This document shows, piece by piece, positions 7,437-17,124 of a stretch of DNA of 64,000 nt. Location of the stretch: contig NZ_JROO01000003.1 in the NCBI RefSeq assembly GCF_000826685.1, positions 103,297-167,296 of the forward strand. The letters run 5' to 3'. The notes beneath the pieces were generated by a model, which saw only the letters and a list, made by a program, of their open reading frames with translations, searched no databases and was not told where the DNA came from. A program made the translations under genes and the position numbers. Source of the DNA: Streptomonospora alba. Its GTDB lineage: Bacteria > Actinomycetota > Actinomycetes > Streptosporangiales > Streptosporangiaceae. Numbering within the stretch: position 1 is the first letter of the stretch; the number at the start of each line of letters is the position of its first letter.

Positions 7437-8936
7437 TCACAGACCCAGCAGCTGCTCGATCGGGCCCAGTGCGAAGTACACCGCGAAGGCGACGGCGACG
7501 ACCCACAGCAGAGGGTGGATCTCGCGGATGCGACCCTGGACGATCTTGATGATCGTGTAGCTGATGAACCCGACACCGATCCCGTTGGCGATCGAGTAGG
7601 TGAACGGCATCATCACGATGGTCAGGAAGGCCGGGATCCCGATCGCGTAGTCGGAGAAGGGGATCTTGGTTACCTGGGTGACCATCATGAAGCCGACGAT
7701 GATCAGTACCGGCGTGGCCGCCTCGAACGGCACCAGCTGCACCAGCGGCGAGAACAGCGTCGCCACCAGGAACAGCGCGCCGGTGACCACGGGCGCGATG
7801 CCGGTGCGCGCACCCTCGCCCACACCCGCCGCGGACTCGGCGAAGACCGTGTTGACCGAGGCGGGAGCGAGACCGCCGCCGATGGTGCCCAGCGAGTCGA
7901 CGATCAGGACCTCGCGGGCGCGCGGCACGTTGCCCTTCTCGTCCAGCAGGCCCGCCTGCCCGGCGACGCCCACCATGGTCCCCATCGTGTCGAAGAAGTC
8001 GGCCAGCAGCAGCGTGAAGATCAGCAGGATGACCGTGATCGTCCCGGCGTTGGCGAAGCTGCCGAACAGATTGAACTGCCCGATCAGGCTGAAGTCGGGC
8101 AGGGAGACGACGTCGCCGAACGAGGTGGGCAGCGACGGAACCGTCAGCGACCAGCCCTCGGGGTTCACCTTGCCCTCGCCGTCGTCCATGGGCCCGATGC
8201 GCGCGAACGTCTCGATGACGATCGCCACGACGGTGGCCACGATGATCCCCAACAGCATCGCGCCGCGCACGTGGTTCACGATCAGCGCGATGGTCAGGAC
8301 CAGGCCGATGACGAACACCAGGACGGGCCAGCCCGACAGCGACCCGCCGTCACCCAACTGCACCGGGACCGTGGAGTCGGCGGCATCGGGGACGCGGCGG
8401 ACGAAGCCCGCGTTGACGAATCCCACCAGCGCCAGGAACATGCCCACGCCCACCGCGATGGCGCTCTTCAGCTCGGGCGGGATGGCCCGGAACACCGCAG
8501 TGCGGAACCCCGTCAGCACGAGCACCAGCAGGATGACGCCTTCGAGGATGAGCACACCCATCGCGTCGGCCCAGGTCATCTGCGGTGCCAAGGAGTAGGC
8601 GACGAGGACGTTGAGCCCCATGCCCGCCGCCAGCGCGAACGGGTAGCGGCTGACGACGCCCATCAGGATGGTGATGACGCCGCCGACGAGCGCCGTGGTG
8701 GCCGCCACCTGGGTGGTGCCGAGAGTCTCGCCGTTCATGTCTTCGGCGGTGCCGATGATGAGCGGGTTGAGAACGATGATGTAGGCCATGGCGAAGAACG
8801 TGGCCAGGCCGCCGCGGATCTCCCGGGGGAACGTGGACCCGCGCTCGCGGACGTGGAAGTAGCGGTCGAGGCGGGCGGCTAGGCCGCTCTGGCGCTCGGC
8901 GTGCCGGTCCTCATCGGGCTGTGGCGTTGCATTCAC
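7437..8936 (-). CDS. NCS2 / AzgA-type purine (adenine, guanine or hypoxanthine) permease
   Basis: A 499-residue membrane transporter of the AzgA subgroup of nucleobase-cation symporters. The N-terminus has the FFAMAYIIVLNP helix typical of the group. The LADFFDTMGT block and the substrate-site region GTIGGGLAPASVN follow near residues 300-345, and the gene ends in the usual helical bundle. The group's length and order are intact. The family imports adenine, guanine or hypoxanthine with protons, and sequence alone does not separate these. The 193-bp region to the divergent DUF2530 gene must hold promoters for both. I saw no purine riboswitch there. Confidence 0.88.
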   Translation of the reverse strand: MNATPQPDEDRHAERQSGLAARLDRYFHVRERGSTFPREIRGGLATFFAMAYIIVLNPLIIGTAEDMNGETLGTTQVAATTALVGGVITILMGVVSRYPFALAAGMGLNVLVAYSLAPQMTWADAMGVLILEGVILLVLVLTGFRTAVFRAIPPELKSAIAVGVGMFLALVGFVNAGFVRRVPDAADSTVPVQLGDGGSLSGWPVLVFVIGLVLTIALIVNHVRGAMLLGIIVATVVAIVIETFARIGPMDDGEGKVNPEGWSLTVPSLPTSFGDVVSLPDFSLIGQFNLFGSFANAGTITVILLIFTLLLADFFDTMGTMVGVAGQAGLLDEKGNVPRAREVLIVDSLGTIGGGLAPASVNTVFAESAAGVGEGARTGIAPVVTGALFLVATLFSPLVQLVPFEAATPVLIIVGFMMVTQVTKIPFSDYAIGIPAFLTIVMMPFTYSIANGIGVGFISYTIIKIVQGRIREIHPLLWVVAVAFAVYFALGPIEQLLGL

Positions 8937-9129
8937 TCGTTTGACCTTGGCAGACGGGGATTAAGGGACGAGGTCAGACTAATTGCAGCTTCACACGAAT
9001 CGACAAGCGGCCGTGCACCCCGCGCTGGTGGGATCCTACGAACGGCCGCAGGCGGCCCCGCGCTGCGGGCCCGTGGCACGTCAGAGCGCGCCGAAGGGCG
9101 GCCGGACACCCATCGACTAACCTGAAACC

Positions 9130-9561
9130 GTGCGCCGTCCCCGCAAGCCCGACCCCGAGGTCATGGAGAGCGACTACCGCGTCCCCACGGCCCTGGGCAC
9201 GGCTGCCTGGACCGCGGCCCTGATCGCACTCGTCGCCATGGGTGACGGCCTCGCCGAACAGGACCGCTGGTGGCGCTGGGTGTGCCTGACCGGAGCCGCC
9301 CTGGGCGCGTTCGGCTTCCTCTACATCCCCCGCCACCTGCGCAGGAATCCCGAGTCCGAGGCGCGCCGGGCCGCCGACGCGCCGGGCGCGATCGCTCCCC
9401 GCGACACCCGGCGCCAGGAGACCGCCGCGGCCGAAGAGGGCCGCGACGACGCGGGCGGGAAGCCTGCCGGTGAGGCGTCCGCCGCCCGCGCGCCGGACGG
9501 CCGGCCGGGCGGCGGACCCGACGGCGATCCGGGCGGCGATCCGGGCGGCGACCGCCGGTGA
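9130..9561 (+). CDS. DUF2530-family membrane protein
   Basis: A 143-residue protein. The N-terminal 80 residues match the actinobacterial DUF2530 pattern: P-K-P-D-P-E-V-M-E-S-D-Y-R-V-P, a first membrane helix (GTAAWTAALIALVAMGD), a W-W-R-W-V-C motif opening the second helix and a closing YIPRHLRR. The remainder is a disordered Ala/Gly/Asp tail with the short repeat GGDP. It starts with GTG at 9130. DUF2530 proteins have no known function. The gene is followed by a strong hairpin. Confidence 0.8.
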   Translation: MRRPRKPDPEVMESDYRVPTALGTAAWTAALIALVAMGDGLAEQDRWWRWVCLTGAALGAFGFLYIPRHLRRNPESEARRAADAPGAIAPRDTRRQETAAAEEGRDDAGGKPAGEASAARAPDGRPGGGPDGDPGGDPGGDRR

Positions 9562-9617
9562 CCCGCAGCCCTGCGGTCCGCCGGCGCCGGGGCGGGCGCC
9601 CGGCCGAAGCCCTCGGC

Positions 9618-9654
9618 GCAGGTGCGGCGCGGCGACCACGGCCGCCGCACCTGC
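9618..9654 (+). terminator. Twelve-base-pair terminator hairpin after DUF2530
   Basis: The arms GCAGGTGCGGCG (9618-9629) and CGCCGCACCTGC (9643-9654) are perfectly complementary around a 13-base loop. They lie 57 bases after the DUF2530 stop and 75 bases before the methyltransferase start, so they would insulate the two plus-strand genes. No U-tract follows. Confidence 0.55.
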
Positions 9655-9729
9655 ACGATCACCGCATCAGGGCGCGCCCCGCTGCCGCGAACGCACATGT
9701 CACGGGCAGCGCTCCCCGATAATGGGCGC

Positions 9730-11214
9730 GTGTCTGATTCGTTTCGCCCTTTTCCGCACGCGCTCGCCGACCGGCTCCGCAAGACGCTGCTCGACGCCGA
9801 CTACACCGTCTCCGGCGTGCGCGACCGGCTCGGCGACATGGCTTCGCGTGCGCTGGCCCGCGAGCAGCTGACCCCCGCCCTGCGCGCCACGGGCGGCGAG
9901 GAGCGGCTCGGGGTGCTGCTGCGCCTGTGGTGGCTGCAGGAGCCGATCGCCGAGGGTGCCGCACGCGCCGTGCTGCCGATCGACGACCTCGCCGACGCCG
10001 GCCTGGTCTCCGTCGGCGAGGGCAGCGTCCGCGCGCGGGTGCATCTGGCGCCCTGGGAAATGGAGGAGGGCCGCCCGGGCTTCGTCGTCTCCGACCCCAC
10101 TGTGCGCCCCGGGCAGGGCACGCCGCGCCCCGACCACGTCGTCGGCGCGGGCGGGGCGTCGGCGAGCCTGTCCCAGCTGCTGGTCCGCGGCCCCTTCGAA
10201 CGCGCCCTCGACGTCGGCACCGGCTGCGGTGTGCAGGGGCTGCACCTGGCCTCGCGGGCCGCGGAGGTGGTGGCCACCGACGTCAATCCGCGAGCACTGC
10301 ACCTGGCCGAGATCACTTGGGCGCTGTCGGACGTGCCCCACGTGCGGCCCCGGCAGGGGTCGCTCTACGAGCCGGTCGCCGACGAGCGCTACGACCTGAT
10401 CGCGTGCAACCCGCCGTTCGTGATCACTCCCGACGCCCGCTACACCTACCGGGAGTCCGGCCTGGCCGGAGACGCCGTCTGCGCCGAACTGGTCCGGCGG
10501 GCGCCGGGCCACCTCACCGACGGCGGCTGGTGCCAGATCCTGGCCAACTGGCTGCACGTGGAGGGTGAGGACTGGCGCGACCGCGTCGGCGAGTGGGTTG
10601 CGGGCACCGGCTGCTCCGGGTGGGTGGTCCAGCGTGACGTGCAGGACCCCGCCGAGTACGTCGAGCTGTGGCTGCGTGATTCCTGCGAGGTGGGAAGCCC
10701 CGAGTACACCCGGCGCTACGACGCGTGGCTGGACTACTTCGAGCGGGAAGCCGTCCAGGGCATCGGATTCGGGTGGATCAGCCTGCGCAACGACGTCGCC
10801 CAGGACGCGGCGGTGCGCGTCGAGGAGTTCCGCCACGAGATCGAGCAGCCGGTGGGGCGCTACCTGCCGGAGATCGTCGACGGTGCCATGACCGCCAACC
10901 GGCTGACCGACGCGGCGCTGCTGTCGGCGCACGTGGCGCTGGCGCCCGAGGTGGTCGAGGAGCGCATCGCGGTGCCCGGCGCTCCCGACCCCGAGCGCAT
11001 CCTGCTGCGCCAGCGCAGCGGCCTGCGGCGGGTCTCCCAGGTCGGCACGATCGAGGCCGCGTTGGCCAGTGTGTGCGACGGAACCATGCCGGTGGGTCCG
11101 CTGCTGGACGCGATCGCCGAGCTCACCGACCGCGACCCCGGCGAGATCCGCGCCCGCACCCCCGACGTGCTGCGCTCCCTGATCGCCGAGGGCTTCTTCC
11201 GGGTGGCGCGGTAG
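9730..11214 (+). CDS. Class I SAM-dependent methyltransferase (HemK/RsmC-like, NPPF motif)
   Basis: A 494-residue protein. After about 150 residues of helical N-terminal domain comes a Rossmann methyltransferase domain: ALDVGTGCGVQGLHLA (SAM loop) near residue 162, VVATDVNPRA with the ribose-binding acidic residue, and LIACNPPFV near residue 222. The NPPF tetrapeptide is the signature of N-methyltransferases acting on glutamine, adenine or guanine amino groups. The last 200 residues form a further domain found in actinobacterial homologues. The GTG start at 9730 gives VSDSFRPFPH; the frame is open further up without coding character. The substrate is probably a protein or RNA amino group and is not predictable here. 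Confidence 0.85.
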   Translation: MSDSFRPFPHALADRLRKTLLDADYTVSGVRDRLGDMASRALAREQLTPALRATGGEERLGVLLRLWWLQEPIAEGAARAVLPIDDLADAGLVSVGEGSVRARVHLAPWEMEEGRPGFVVSDPTVRPGQGTPRPDHVVGAGGASASLSQLLVRGPFERALDVGTGCGVQGLHLASRAAEVVATDVNPRALHLAEITWALSDVPHVRPRQGSLYEPVADERYDLIACNPPFVITPDARYTYRESGLAGDAVCAELVRRAPGHLTDGGWCQILANWLHVEGEDWRDRVGEWVAGTGCSGWVVQRDVQDPAEYVELWLRDSCEVGSPEYTRRYDAWLDYFEREAVQGIGFGWISLRNDVAQDAAVRVEEFRHEIEQPVGRYLPEIVDGAMTANRLTDAALLSAHVALAPEVVEERIAVPGAPDPERILLRQRSGLRRVSQVGTIEAALASVCDGTMPVGPLLDAIAELTDRDPGEIRARTPDVLRSLIAEGFFRVAR

Positions 11215-11330
11215 CCGTATCGAGGTCCCGGGCGGCCCGCCGGGGCGTTCGCGCGGAATCCGGTGCTCCAGGGGTGCCCGGCTCCCGGTCGAGGCGGGCG
11301 GACCGGTCGCCGCCGGCCCGCCCCCCGTGC

Positions 11331-14300
11331 TCAGTCCAGGTCGGCCTCGGCCAGCAGGACCGGCAGGGCCTTGGGGTCGCGCAGGACCGCGGCGATCAGG
11401 TGGCGGGACTCCCAGCGGTCGGCGAGCCAGCACAGCGTGCGGGCCAGGCCGTCGGTGGTCGAGGCGTGGCCGGTCTGGCCGTCGCAGAACCACTCCACGG
11501 CGGTGCCGTCCACGATCAACTCCTCGTGGTGGACGTAGGTGAGCAGCGCGCCGGGCAGGAACGCGGCGACCTCGTCGGGCACCGGCAGCACCTCGCCCGT
11601 GGACTGGACCTCCCCCTCGATCTCCTCGCCGGCCAGCGCCAGGTCCAGCACGTCGGCCAGTGCGGCCGCCGAGTGCGCCGGGGCCAGCACGGCCGGGTGC
11701 CCGCCCAGCAGCGGCAGCAGGTCGGGACTGTCGACCACGACCGCGTCCTCGGGATCGGCCAGCACGATCGCGCCGCCGTGGACGGCGCGGACCCGTTCGG
11801 GCGGGGCGACGCGATCGGCGTCGACCTCGGCCAGCGCGATCCACAGTTCGCGCAGCGCCCGGCGGTCGACGTGGCGCCGCGAATCGGCCATGCGCTCCAG
11901 CAGATCGTCGGGGCCGTCGGTCTCGGCCAGCAGGTCGGCCAGGCGGGAGCGTACCCCCAGCGCGGCCGCCAGCGCGTCGTCGAGCCCGCCCGGCGCGGGG
12001 TCGTAGAGTCCGGCCAGCACGGCGTCGGCGTCGGCGGTGCGCAGGTCGGTGGGGCGCCGCCCGTCGAGGACGGCGCCGGTGCGCAGCCACCAGGCGGTGT
12101 AGGAGGGCACGTCGACGACCTGCCCGCGCTCGCCCAGCACGCGCGCCGGCGCGGTGACGGTCTCGCGCAGCCGCTGCCCCGACAGCAGCTCCAAGGCTCG
12201 GGGCCAGCGGTCCTCGCGGACGAACTCGAGGTCGGCGACCGCGGTGAACTCGGTGACGACGGGCGGCAGGTCGGGGTCGCCCATCCGCTCGGCGACCTCC
12301 TCGGCCCATTCGTCCAGGCCGTCGAGCCCTTCCAGCCGGGTTCCGCTGCGCGCCTCCTCCAGGGCGGCGCCCAGGGTGAGGTCGGTGGTACGCACCAGCG
12401 TGAACGAGTCGAGCACGCCGACCGCGGCGAGGGCGGGCTCGCCGTAGCGCTCGACGAGGTCGGCGGCGACGACTCCGAACGGGGCGTCGTCGACGAAGAT
12501 CTCGCGCAGCGGGCTGGTGGGCAGGAGCAGCTCTCCGGCCACGGAGTAGCCGCCCTCGTCGTCGCGCAGCGCCAGCTCGGCCAGCCACGGCGCGTCGTCC
12601 ACCGTGGTCTCCGCCAGGGTCACCAGGTCCAGGACCGGGCCCGAGACGGTCTCGGGGGCGTCGGCGTCCAGCGAGTTCTCCACCGCCGCGCGGGTCTGGG
12701 CGTCGGCCAGGACCGCAGAAGACCCTGCCTCGACGGCGCCCAGCCGCTCCAGCAGCGGGTCGGCGGCCTCGGGGTGCACGATGCGCAGTCCCAGCGGGGC
12801 CAGCTGAGCGGCCTCGGCGGCGCCGAAGCTGTCAGCGGCGGGCAGGAGCAGCCCCCGCGGGCCGCGCACCAGTCGGCCGTCGGCCAGCGGCACCGGCAGC
12901 GCGCCGAGTTCACCGAGGTCGACGCCGTTCTGCCCGGCCGCGCGCAGGGCGGCGTAGAGCCGCGTCCACCAGGCGGGCTCGCGGTCGAGATCGCCGAGCA
13001 GGTCGGCCAGCTCGGCCAGGCCCAGCCGGCGCACCCGCAGCTGGGCCAGCGCCGGGTGGTAGGGGTTCAGATCGCCCGGCAAAGCCGTGGCGACCACCTC
13101 GGAGAGCACGGAGACGACCTCGGGCCCGCCGTCGAGCACGACCGCGTCGCGCGGGCGCACCGGGTCGCCGCCGAAGGTGCGCAGGAACGGGGTGTCCGGC
13201 AGCGTCTTGGCGGTGGCGGAGCGGAAGCGGCCGTCGAACTCGCCGCTGCCCATCGGCGACTGGGGCACGAGTTCCAGTGCGGCGCGGGCGTCGAGGCGGC
13301 AGAGCAGGTCGCAGTAGGCCTCGGCGGCCTCGGCGACGAGCGCCTCGGCTGCCGGGCCGGCGGCGACGCGGCGGCGGTCGGGGCCCAGCGGAAAGGCGCC
13401 GATGAGCAGTGCCGGCAGCGCGAGGGTGTCGTCGGTGGGGGTGGGCGCGTGCACCACCGCGGCGACGTCTTCGGGCAGCCGCGCGACGCCGCCCTCGGGG
13501 GTGACGGGCACGGCCCAGGTCAGCGTCCAGTCCAGGCGGCCGCGCTCCTCGCTGGGCCGGTCGGCCAGCACGGCGGGGTCGAATCTGCCGGTGCGTGAGA
13601 CGGTGCGCCAGCGCACCGTGTGGGCGTCGGAGGCGCGGTCCTCGGGGGCCTCCTGCGCGGCCTCTCCGGCCGCATGCGGCGCCCGGTGCTCGACACGGGT
13701 GAGGACGTCCCCGCCGGGGCCGGGCTCTCGGGTGAGGATCCGCTCACCGGCGTCGGTGCACACCCGGATCTCGGCGAGGTCCTCAAGCGCCAGCAGCAGG
13801 GCCGGGGTGGTGGCCTCCAGCAGCTCCCGGAGCCGGTCGGCCGCCTCGGCGTCGCGCAGCACGAGGCCGACTTCGGTGTCGTAGCCCGCCGCGGGCTCGG
13901 CGTCGGCGGCGAACGGCAACCGCAGCAGCGGCAGGTGGCCGCCGCGCCGCGCCGACTCCTCGGCGAGCCCGGGGGCGCGCCCGTCGGCGGTCGCCGCCTC
14001 AAGCTCGGAGCGGGCGAGGTCGCGGCTCCAGCGCACTGCGCCCGTCGCGGAAGCCGCGGTGATGTCGTCGCTGAAGGCGGCTACGGCGGAGAAGCCCACG
14101 CCGAAGCGGCCCGTGGATCCGGGGGCGCCCTCGTCGCGTTTGGCCGAGGCGCGCAGAGTGGACAGCGATTCCACCCCCGCGGCCGTCAGGGGCGCTCCGG
14201 TGTTGGCTGCGCTGAAGCTGCGGCCGCGCAGTTCCAGGCGCAGCCGCCCGGGTGTGCCCGCGCGCCGCGCCGCGTCGGCGGCGTTCTGCGCCAGTTCGAC

Positions 14301-14447
14301 GACGGCGCGGTCGCGGTAGGCGCCGAGCGCGTAGTCCTCCTCGGCGTTGGCGTCCTCGCGGAACCGGGCGGGGGCGTCGGCCCAGCCGTCGAGGACACGC
14401 CGCCGCTGCTCGGCGGTGCCGAACGGGTCGGTGTGTGACAGGGCCAT
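11331..14447 (-). CDS. Sacsin/Hsp90-like GHKL ATPase, 1038 residues
   Basis: A large cytosolic protein with an N-terminal histidine-kinase/Hsp90-type ATP-binding fold. ELAQNAADA near residue 50 is the N-box with the Mg-binding Asn. ANTGAPL follows, and STGRFGVGFSA near residue 110 is the glycine-rich ATP lid. This arrangement matches the sacsin-type N-terminal ATP-binding domain rather than classical HtpG. The remaining 850 residues are acidic, helical and lack an Hsp90 middle domain signature. The start at 14447 (MALSHTDPFGTAEQRR) matches actinobacterial homologues and has GGAGGAGC-like sequence just upstream (rc of gctcctcc). It is convergent with the methyltransferase. Function is unknown, and a chaperone-like role is only suggested by the fold. 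Confidence 0.85.
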   Translation of the reverse strand: MALSHTDPFGTAEQRRRVLDGWADAPARFREDANAEEDYALGAYRDRAVVELAQNAADAARRAGTPGRLRLELRGRSFSAANTGAPLTAAGVESLSTLRASAKRDEGAPGSTGRFGVGFSAVAAFSDDITAASATGAVRWSRDLARSELEAATADGRAPGLAEESARRGGHLPLLRLPFAADAEPAAGYDTEVGLVLRDAEAADRLRELLEATTPALLLALEDLAEIRVCTDAGERILTREPGPGGDVLTRVEHRAPHAAGEAAQEAPEDRASDAHTVRWRTVSRTGRFDPAVLADRPSEERGRLDWTLTWAVPVTPEGGVARLPEDVAAVVHAPTPTDDTLALPALLIGAFPLGPDRRRVAAGPAAEALVAEAAEAYCDLLCRLDARAALELVPQSPMGSGEFDGRFRSATAKTLPDTPFLRTFGGDPVRPRDAVVLDGGPEVVSVLSEVVATALPGDLNPYHPALAQLRVRRLGLAELADLLGDLDREPAWWTRLYAALRAAGQNGVDLGELGALPVPLADGRLVRGPRGLLLPAADSFGAAEAAQLAPLGLRIVHPEAADPLLERLGAVEAGSSAVLADAQTRAAVENSLDADAPETVSGPVLDLVTLAETTVDDAPWLAELALRDDEGGYSVAGELLLPTSPLREIFVDDAPFGVVAADLVERYGEPALAAVGVLDSFTLVRTTDLTLGAALEEARSGTRLEGLDGLDEWAEEVAERMGDPDLPPVVTEFTAVADLEFVREDRWPRALELLSGQRLRETVTAPARVLGERGQVVDVPSYTAWWLRTGAVLDGRRPTDLRTADADAVLAGLYDPAPGGLDDALAAALGVRSRLADLLAETDGPDDLLERMADSRRHVDRRALRELWIALAEVDADRVAPPERVRAVHGGAIVLADPEDAVVVDSPDLLPLLGGHPAVLAPAHSAAALADVLDLALAGEEIEGEVQSTGEVLPVPDEVAAFLPGALLTYVHHEELIVDGTAVEWFCDGQTGHASTTDGLARTLCWLADRWESRHLIAAVLRDPKALPVLLAEADLD

Positions 14448-14651
14448 GGGAGCTCCTCCCGCATCGGTGCTGAACTACCGTACGCGAACCGCGGCACGAT
14501 TCTCAGCCGGACAGCGCCGGGGCCGCGCCGGGCCCGGGCGGAGGCGCCGGGCCGCGGATAGCGCATGATCGCGGTCCGTCTACCCGCGGGGAAGAGGACG
14601 AAAGCCCCGGAGCGCCGATGGGGCCCCGCCGGGACGGCTCTGTGGTCGGAA

Positions 14652-15311
14652 CTACTGGGAGGGCGCGGGCGGGGCGCCCTCGGAGGCCTGGACGAGCACG
14701 AATCCCCGGCCTTCGAATGCGAGCTGGAAGGCTTCGCCGCTGCCGCGCCCGATCAGCGCGCCGGCCTTGGCGGTGCGGCGGACGCCGGTCTTCAGGCTGG
14801 AGGCCCAGGCCACGGCGGACTGGGTGTCGACGAAGGTGGGCTGGTCGACGTTGAGCAGCACCGGCGTGCCGTGGCAGGTGACGGCGATGCGCCCGTGGCC
14901 GGTGAACACGGTGTTGAACAGGCCTCCGGCGGCCAGCCCGGCACCCTCCACGGCCTTGACATCCCAGTCCAGGCCCGATTCGAAGGCCAGCACGTTCTCG
15001 CCGTTGACGGTGAGGGAGTCGCCTTCGAGATCGACGATGTGGACGTCCCAGGCCTCGCGGGCGAAGAACACGTCGCCCCGGCCCGAGACGGTCATCAGCG
15101 GCACGCCCTCACCGGTTACGGCTTTCTTGAAGAACTTGCCGATCCCGCCCGAGCCCTTGTAGGCGAAGTCGATCTCGCCCTGGTAGGCCACCATCGACCC
15201 TTGGCGCGCGTAGACGTCGCCGTCGAGTCCGACCTTGAGCATCTTGGGATTCTGCAGCGCCATTCCGCCGTGCGGGGACTCCTGGACCTGTTCGAACAGC
15301 TGGCTGCGCAT
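14652..15311 (-). CDS. AIM24-family protein
   Basis: A 219-residue beta-rich protein of the AIM24 family, named after a yeast mitochondrial factor and widespread in actinobacteria with unknown function. Typical blocks are MALQNPKMLKV, ARQGSMVAYQG, GVPLMTVSGRGDVFFA and an LFNTVFTGHGRIAVTCHG segment. The ATG at 15311 has AAAGGGG seven bases upstream; a GTG five codons earlier overlaps that ribosome-binding site and is rejected. It is a single gene between the GHKL ATPase and DUF3027. No signal peptide or membrane helix is visible, so it is cytoplasmic. Confidence 0.85.
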   Translation of the reverse strand: MRSQLFEQVQESPHGGMALQNPKMLKVGLDGDVYARQGSMVAYQGEIDFAYKGSGGIGKFFKKAVTGEGVPLMTVSGRGDVFFAREAWDVHIVDLEGDSLTVNGENVLAFESGLDWDVKAVEGAGLAAGGLFNTVFTGHGRIAVTCHGTPVLLNVDQPTFVDTQSAVAWASSLKTGVRRTAKAGALIGRGSGEAFQLAFEGRGFVLVQASEGAPPAPSQ

Positions 15312-15467
15312 GGCGGCCCCTTTCACGTTCCGGTTCAGGCCGGGCTCTACCCGGCCCGGCTGTGCGACGCGACGATTTCGGCGCGGCGGCGGCCGTTCAG
15401 CCGCACTACTGGGACGCCGCCGCGCCGCACACGGTTCCGGCCGCGGATACCGGGTCGGCTGTCGGCG

Positions 15468-16277
15468 TCAGCCGTCGGCGGAGACCAACTCCAGTTCGCT
15501 GGTGTCGTCGAAGACGATGTGGTCGTACCCCAGTTCGTCGACGACGGGGCGCAGCGGGGCCTCGGCGGGGGCCGCCCGCTGAGAGGCCTCGGAGTGCGCG
15601 CCGCACCCGTGGTCGAGGGAGACGACTCGGCCGTCGTCGGGGGCGTACTCGTTCGCGCAGACACCGAACATCTGGCGGAACTCCCCGGCCAGCGGGGTCA
15701 GGAATCCGCAGGTGGCGCACGGGGCCGGCGCCGCGGAGGCGATGGCGCTGCGCGGGCCGGACTCGCCGTCGTACCAGCGCTGGGCGGCGGACTCGCGCCC
15801 GGCTTCGGAGAGCACCCGCGGGCGGCCGAGGCCGAGTTCCCAGACCATCTGCCGGTCGAGGCCCTCCTCCTCCAGCTCGTCGTCGGGAACCTGGGCGTAG
15901 CCGGGCTTGAGCCGATCGTCGTCGTCGGCGCTGGGCAGCAGGTCGCCCACGCCGAGGTCGCCGGGGCGCAGGCGCTCCTTCCAGGGCACCCACTCCGGCG
16001 CCAGCAGCGCGTCGGATCCGGGCAGTAGGACGGCCTCGTTGACCGTCACCTTCTTGGCACGCGCGGCGCGGACCACGGTGACGGCGTAGCGCCACCCCGA
16101 GTAAGCGGGGTCGAGGCATGCGAACAGGTGGGTGACGACGCGGTCACCCTCGACATAGGCGGAGAGGTGTTCACCGACCCACTCCGGGCGGCCGATCTCG
16201 ACGGCCCCGGAGCGGGCGACGTCGACCGCTTCGATGCATGCCTTGTCTGGTGCGGGAGAACGGCGGCTAGGGCTCAC
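15468..16277 (-). CDS. DUF3027-family protein with a Cys-x2-Cys motif
   Basis: A 269-residue actinobacterial protein of the DUF3027 family, unknown function. Conserved blocks include PDKACIEAVDVAR at the N-terminus, WVGEHLSAYVEGDRVVTHLFAC, GWRYAVTVVRAARAKKVTVNEA and the motif PCATCGF near residue 190, which could bind metal with the later DHGCGAHSE. The GTG at 16277 begins VSPSRRSPAPDK right before the conserved region; the upstream extension is hydrophobic and not conserved-looking. It is 200 bases downstream of the cold-shock gene on the same strand. In actinobacteria these two genes are often neighbours. Confidence 0.85.
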   Translation of the reverse strand: MSPSRRSPAPDKACIEAVDVARSGAVEIGRPEWVGEHLSAYVEGDRVVTHLFACLDPAYSGWRYAVTVVRAARAKKVTVNEAVLLPGSDALLAPEWVPWKERLRPGDLGVGDLLPSADDDDRLKPGYAQVPDDELEEEGLDRQMVWELGLGRPRVLSEAGRESAAQRWYDGESGPRSAIASAAPAPCATCGFLTPLAGEFRQMFGVCANEYAPDDGRVVSLDHGCGAHSEASQRAAPAEAPLRPVVDELGYDHIVFDDTSELELVSADG

Positions 16278-16481
16278 ATTTCCATTTTCGCTGATAACGG
16301 GCACCAACACGACCACGATACCGATCGATAGTCGACCGTTACGCCGGATGGGGCCCGGTCGGGCGCGCACCGCCCGCGAATGTGGCGGGGGTCACGCCGC
16401 TCCGTGCGCCCGCCACCGCGTCGGCCTAGGGGGGCAGGCGGAGACCGGCGAGGGCGGTCCGCGCTCCGCGGCGGCCGGCGG

Positions 16482-16865
16482 TCAGGCCTCCAGGTCGTCG
16501 GCGACCTTGCGCAGCACCTGCGCGATCTTGCCGGCCTCGCGGCGCTCGGGATGTTTGCCTCGGCGATAGGTTTCGGACACTCCGTCGAGGAGTTTGATGA
16601 GGTCCTCAACGATGACGACCATCTCGTCCGGCCTCTTGCGCTGGGCCTTCACCACCGACGGGGGCGTGTCCAGCAGCTTGACCTGGAGCGCCTGTGCACC
16701 CTTGCGCCCTTCGACGACGCCGAACTCGACGCGCTGCCCTGAACGCAGCGACTCCGTTCCGCTGGGCAGCGCCGAGGAATGCACGAAGACCTCACCGCCG
16801 TCGTCGCGGGTGAGAAAGCCGAAACCTTTTTCGCTGTCGTACCACTTGACCTTGCCGGTGGGCAC
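16482..16865 (-). CDS. Cold-shock-domain protein with C-terminal helical extension
   Basis: A 127-residue protein. Residues 1-65 are a cold-shock OB-fold with the RNA-binding motifs KWYDSEKGFGFL (RNP1-like) and EVFVHSSAL (RNP2-like). Residues 66-127 form the extension found in larger actinobacterial Csp proteins (VKAQRKRPDEMVVIVEDLIKLLD). The domain normally begins V/M-P-T-G-K-V-K-W-Y, so I chose the GTG at 16865. An ATG 14 codons upstream (16907) is the alternative. It probably acts as an RNA chaperone or anti-terminator. It is monocistronic, with a 565-bp gene-free region upstream. Confidence 0.88.
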   Translation of the reverse strand: MPTGKVKWYDSEKGFGFLTRDDGGEVFVHSSALPSGTESLRSGQRVEFGVVEGRKGAQALQVKLLDTPPSVVKAQRKRPDEMVVIVEDLIKLLDGVSETYRRGKHPERREAGKIAQVLRKVADDLEA

Positions 16866-17124
16866 GTGTGACCTCACGCTCTCGCCGTCGAAGTTCGTCG
16901 AAGGCACAGGGAGCCGCCGTCCGGCGCCTCCCGACCTTCCTCGGGGCCCTTTCAGGCTAGTGCTCTGCTTCGCCGCCCGTCGCCCTCCACCGCTCCCGCA
17001 GAGGAGAGCTTCGCATCGTCACTTTTCCCAGTAACCCGGCGGCTTACCGCACGAAAGGCCGAAACGCCCGTTTCGAGTGCAGAGCGGCCGACCGTAACCG
17101 GCCAGTACGCACCGTCGGCATGGA

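Noticed and set aside
9520..9560. Tandem repeat in the DUF2530 gene end
   Set aside because: It is only two to three copies of a Gly-Gly-Asp-Pro coding unit in a disordered tail, common in GC-rich genes.
9700..13598. Long open frames antisense to the methyltransferase and to the GHKL ATPase
   Set aside because: Low-complexity products without motifs; the genes on the other strand have clear families.
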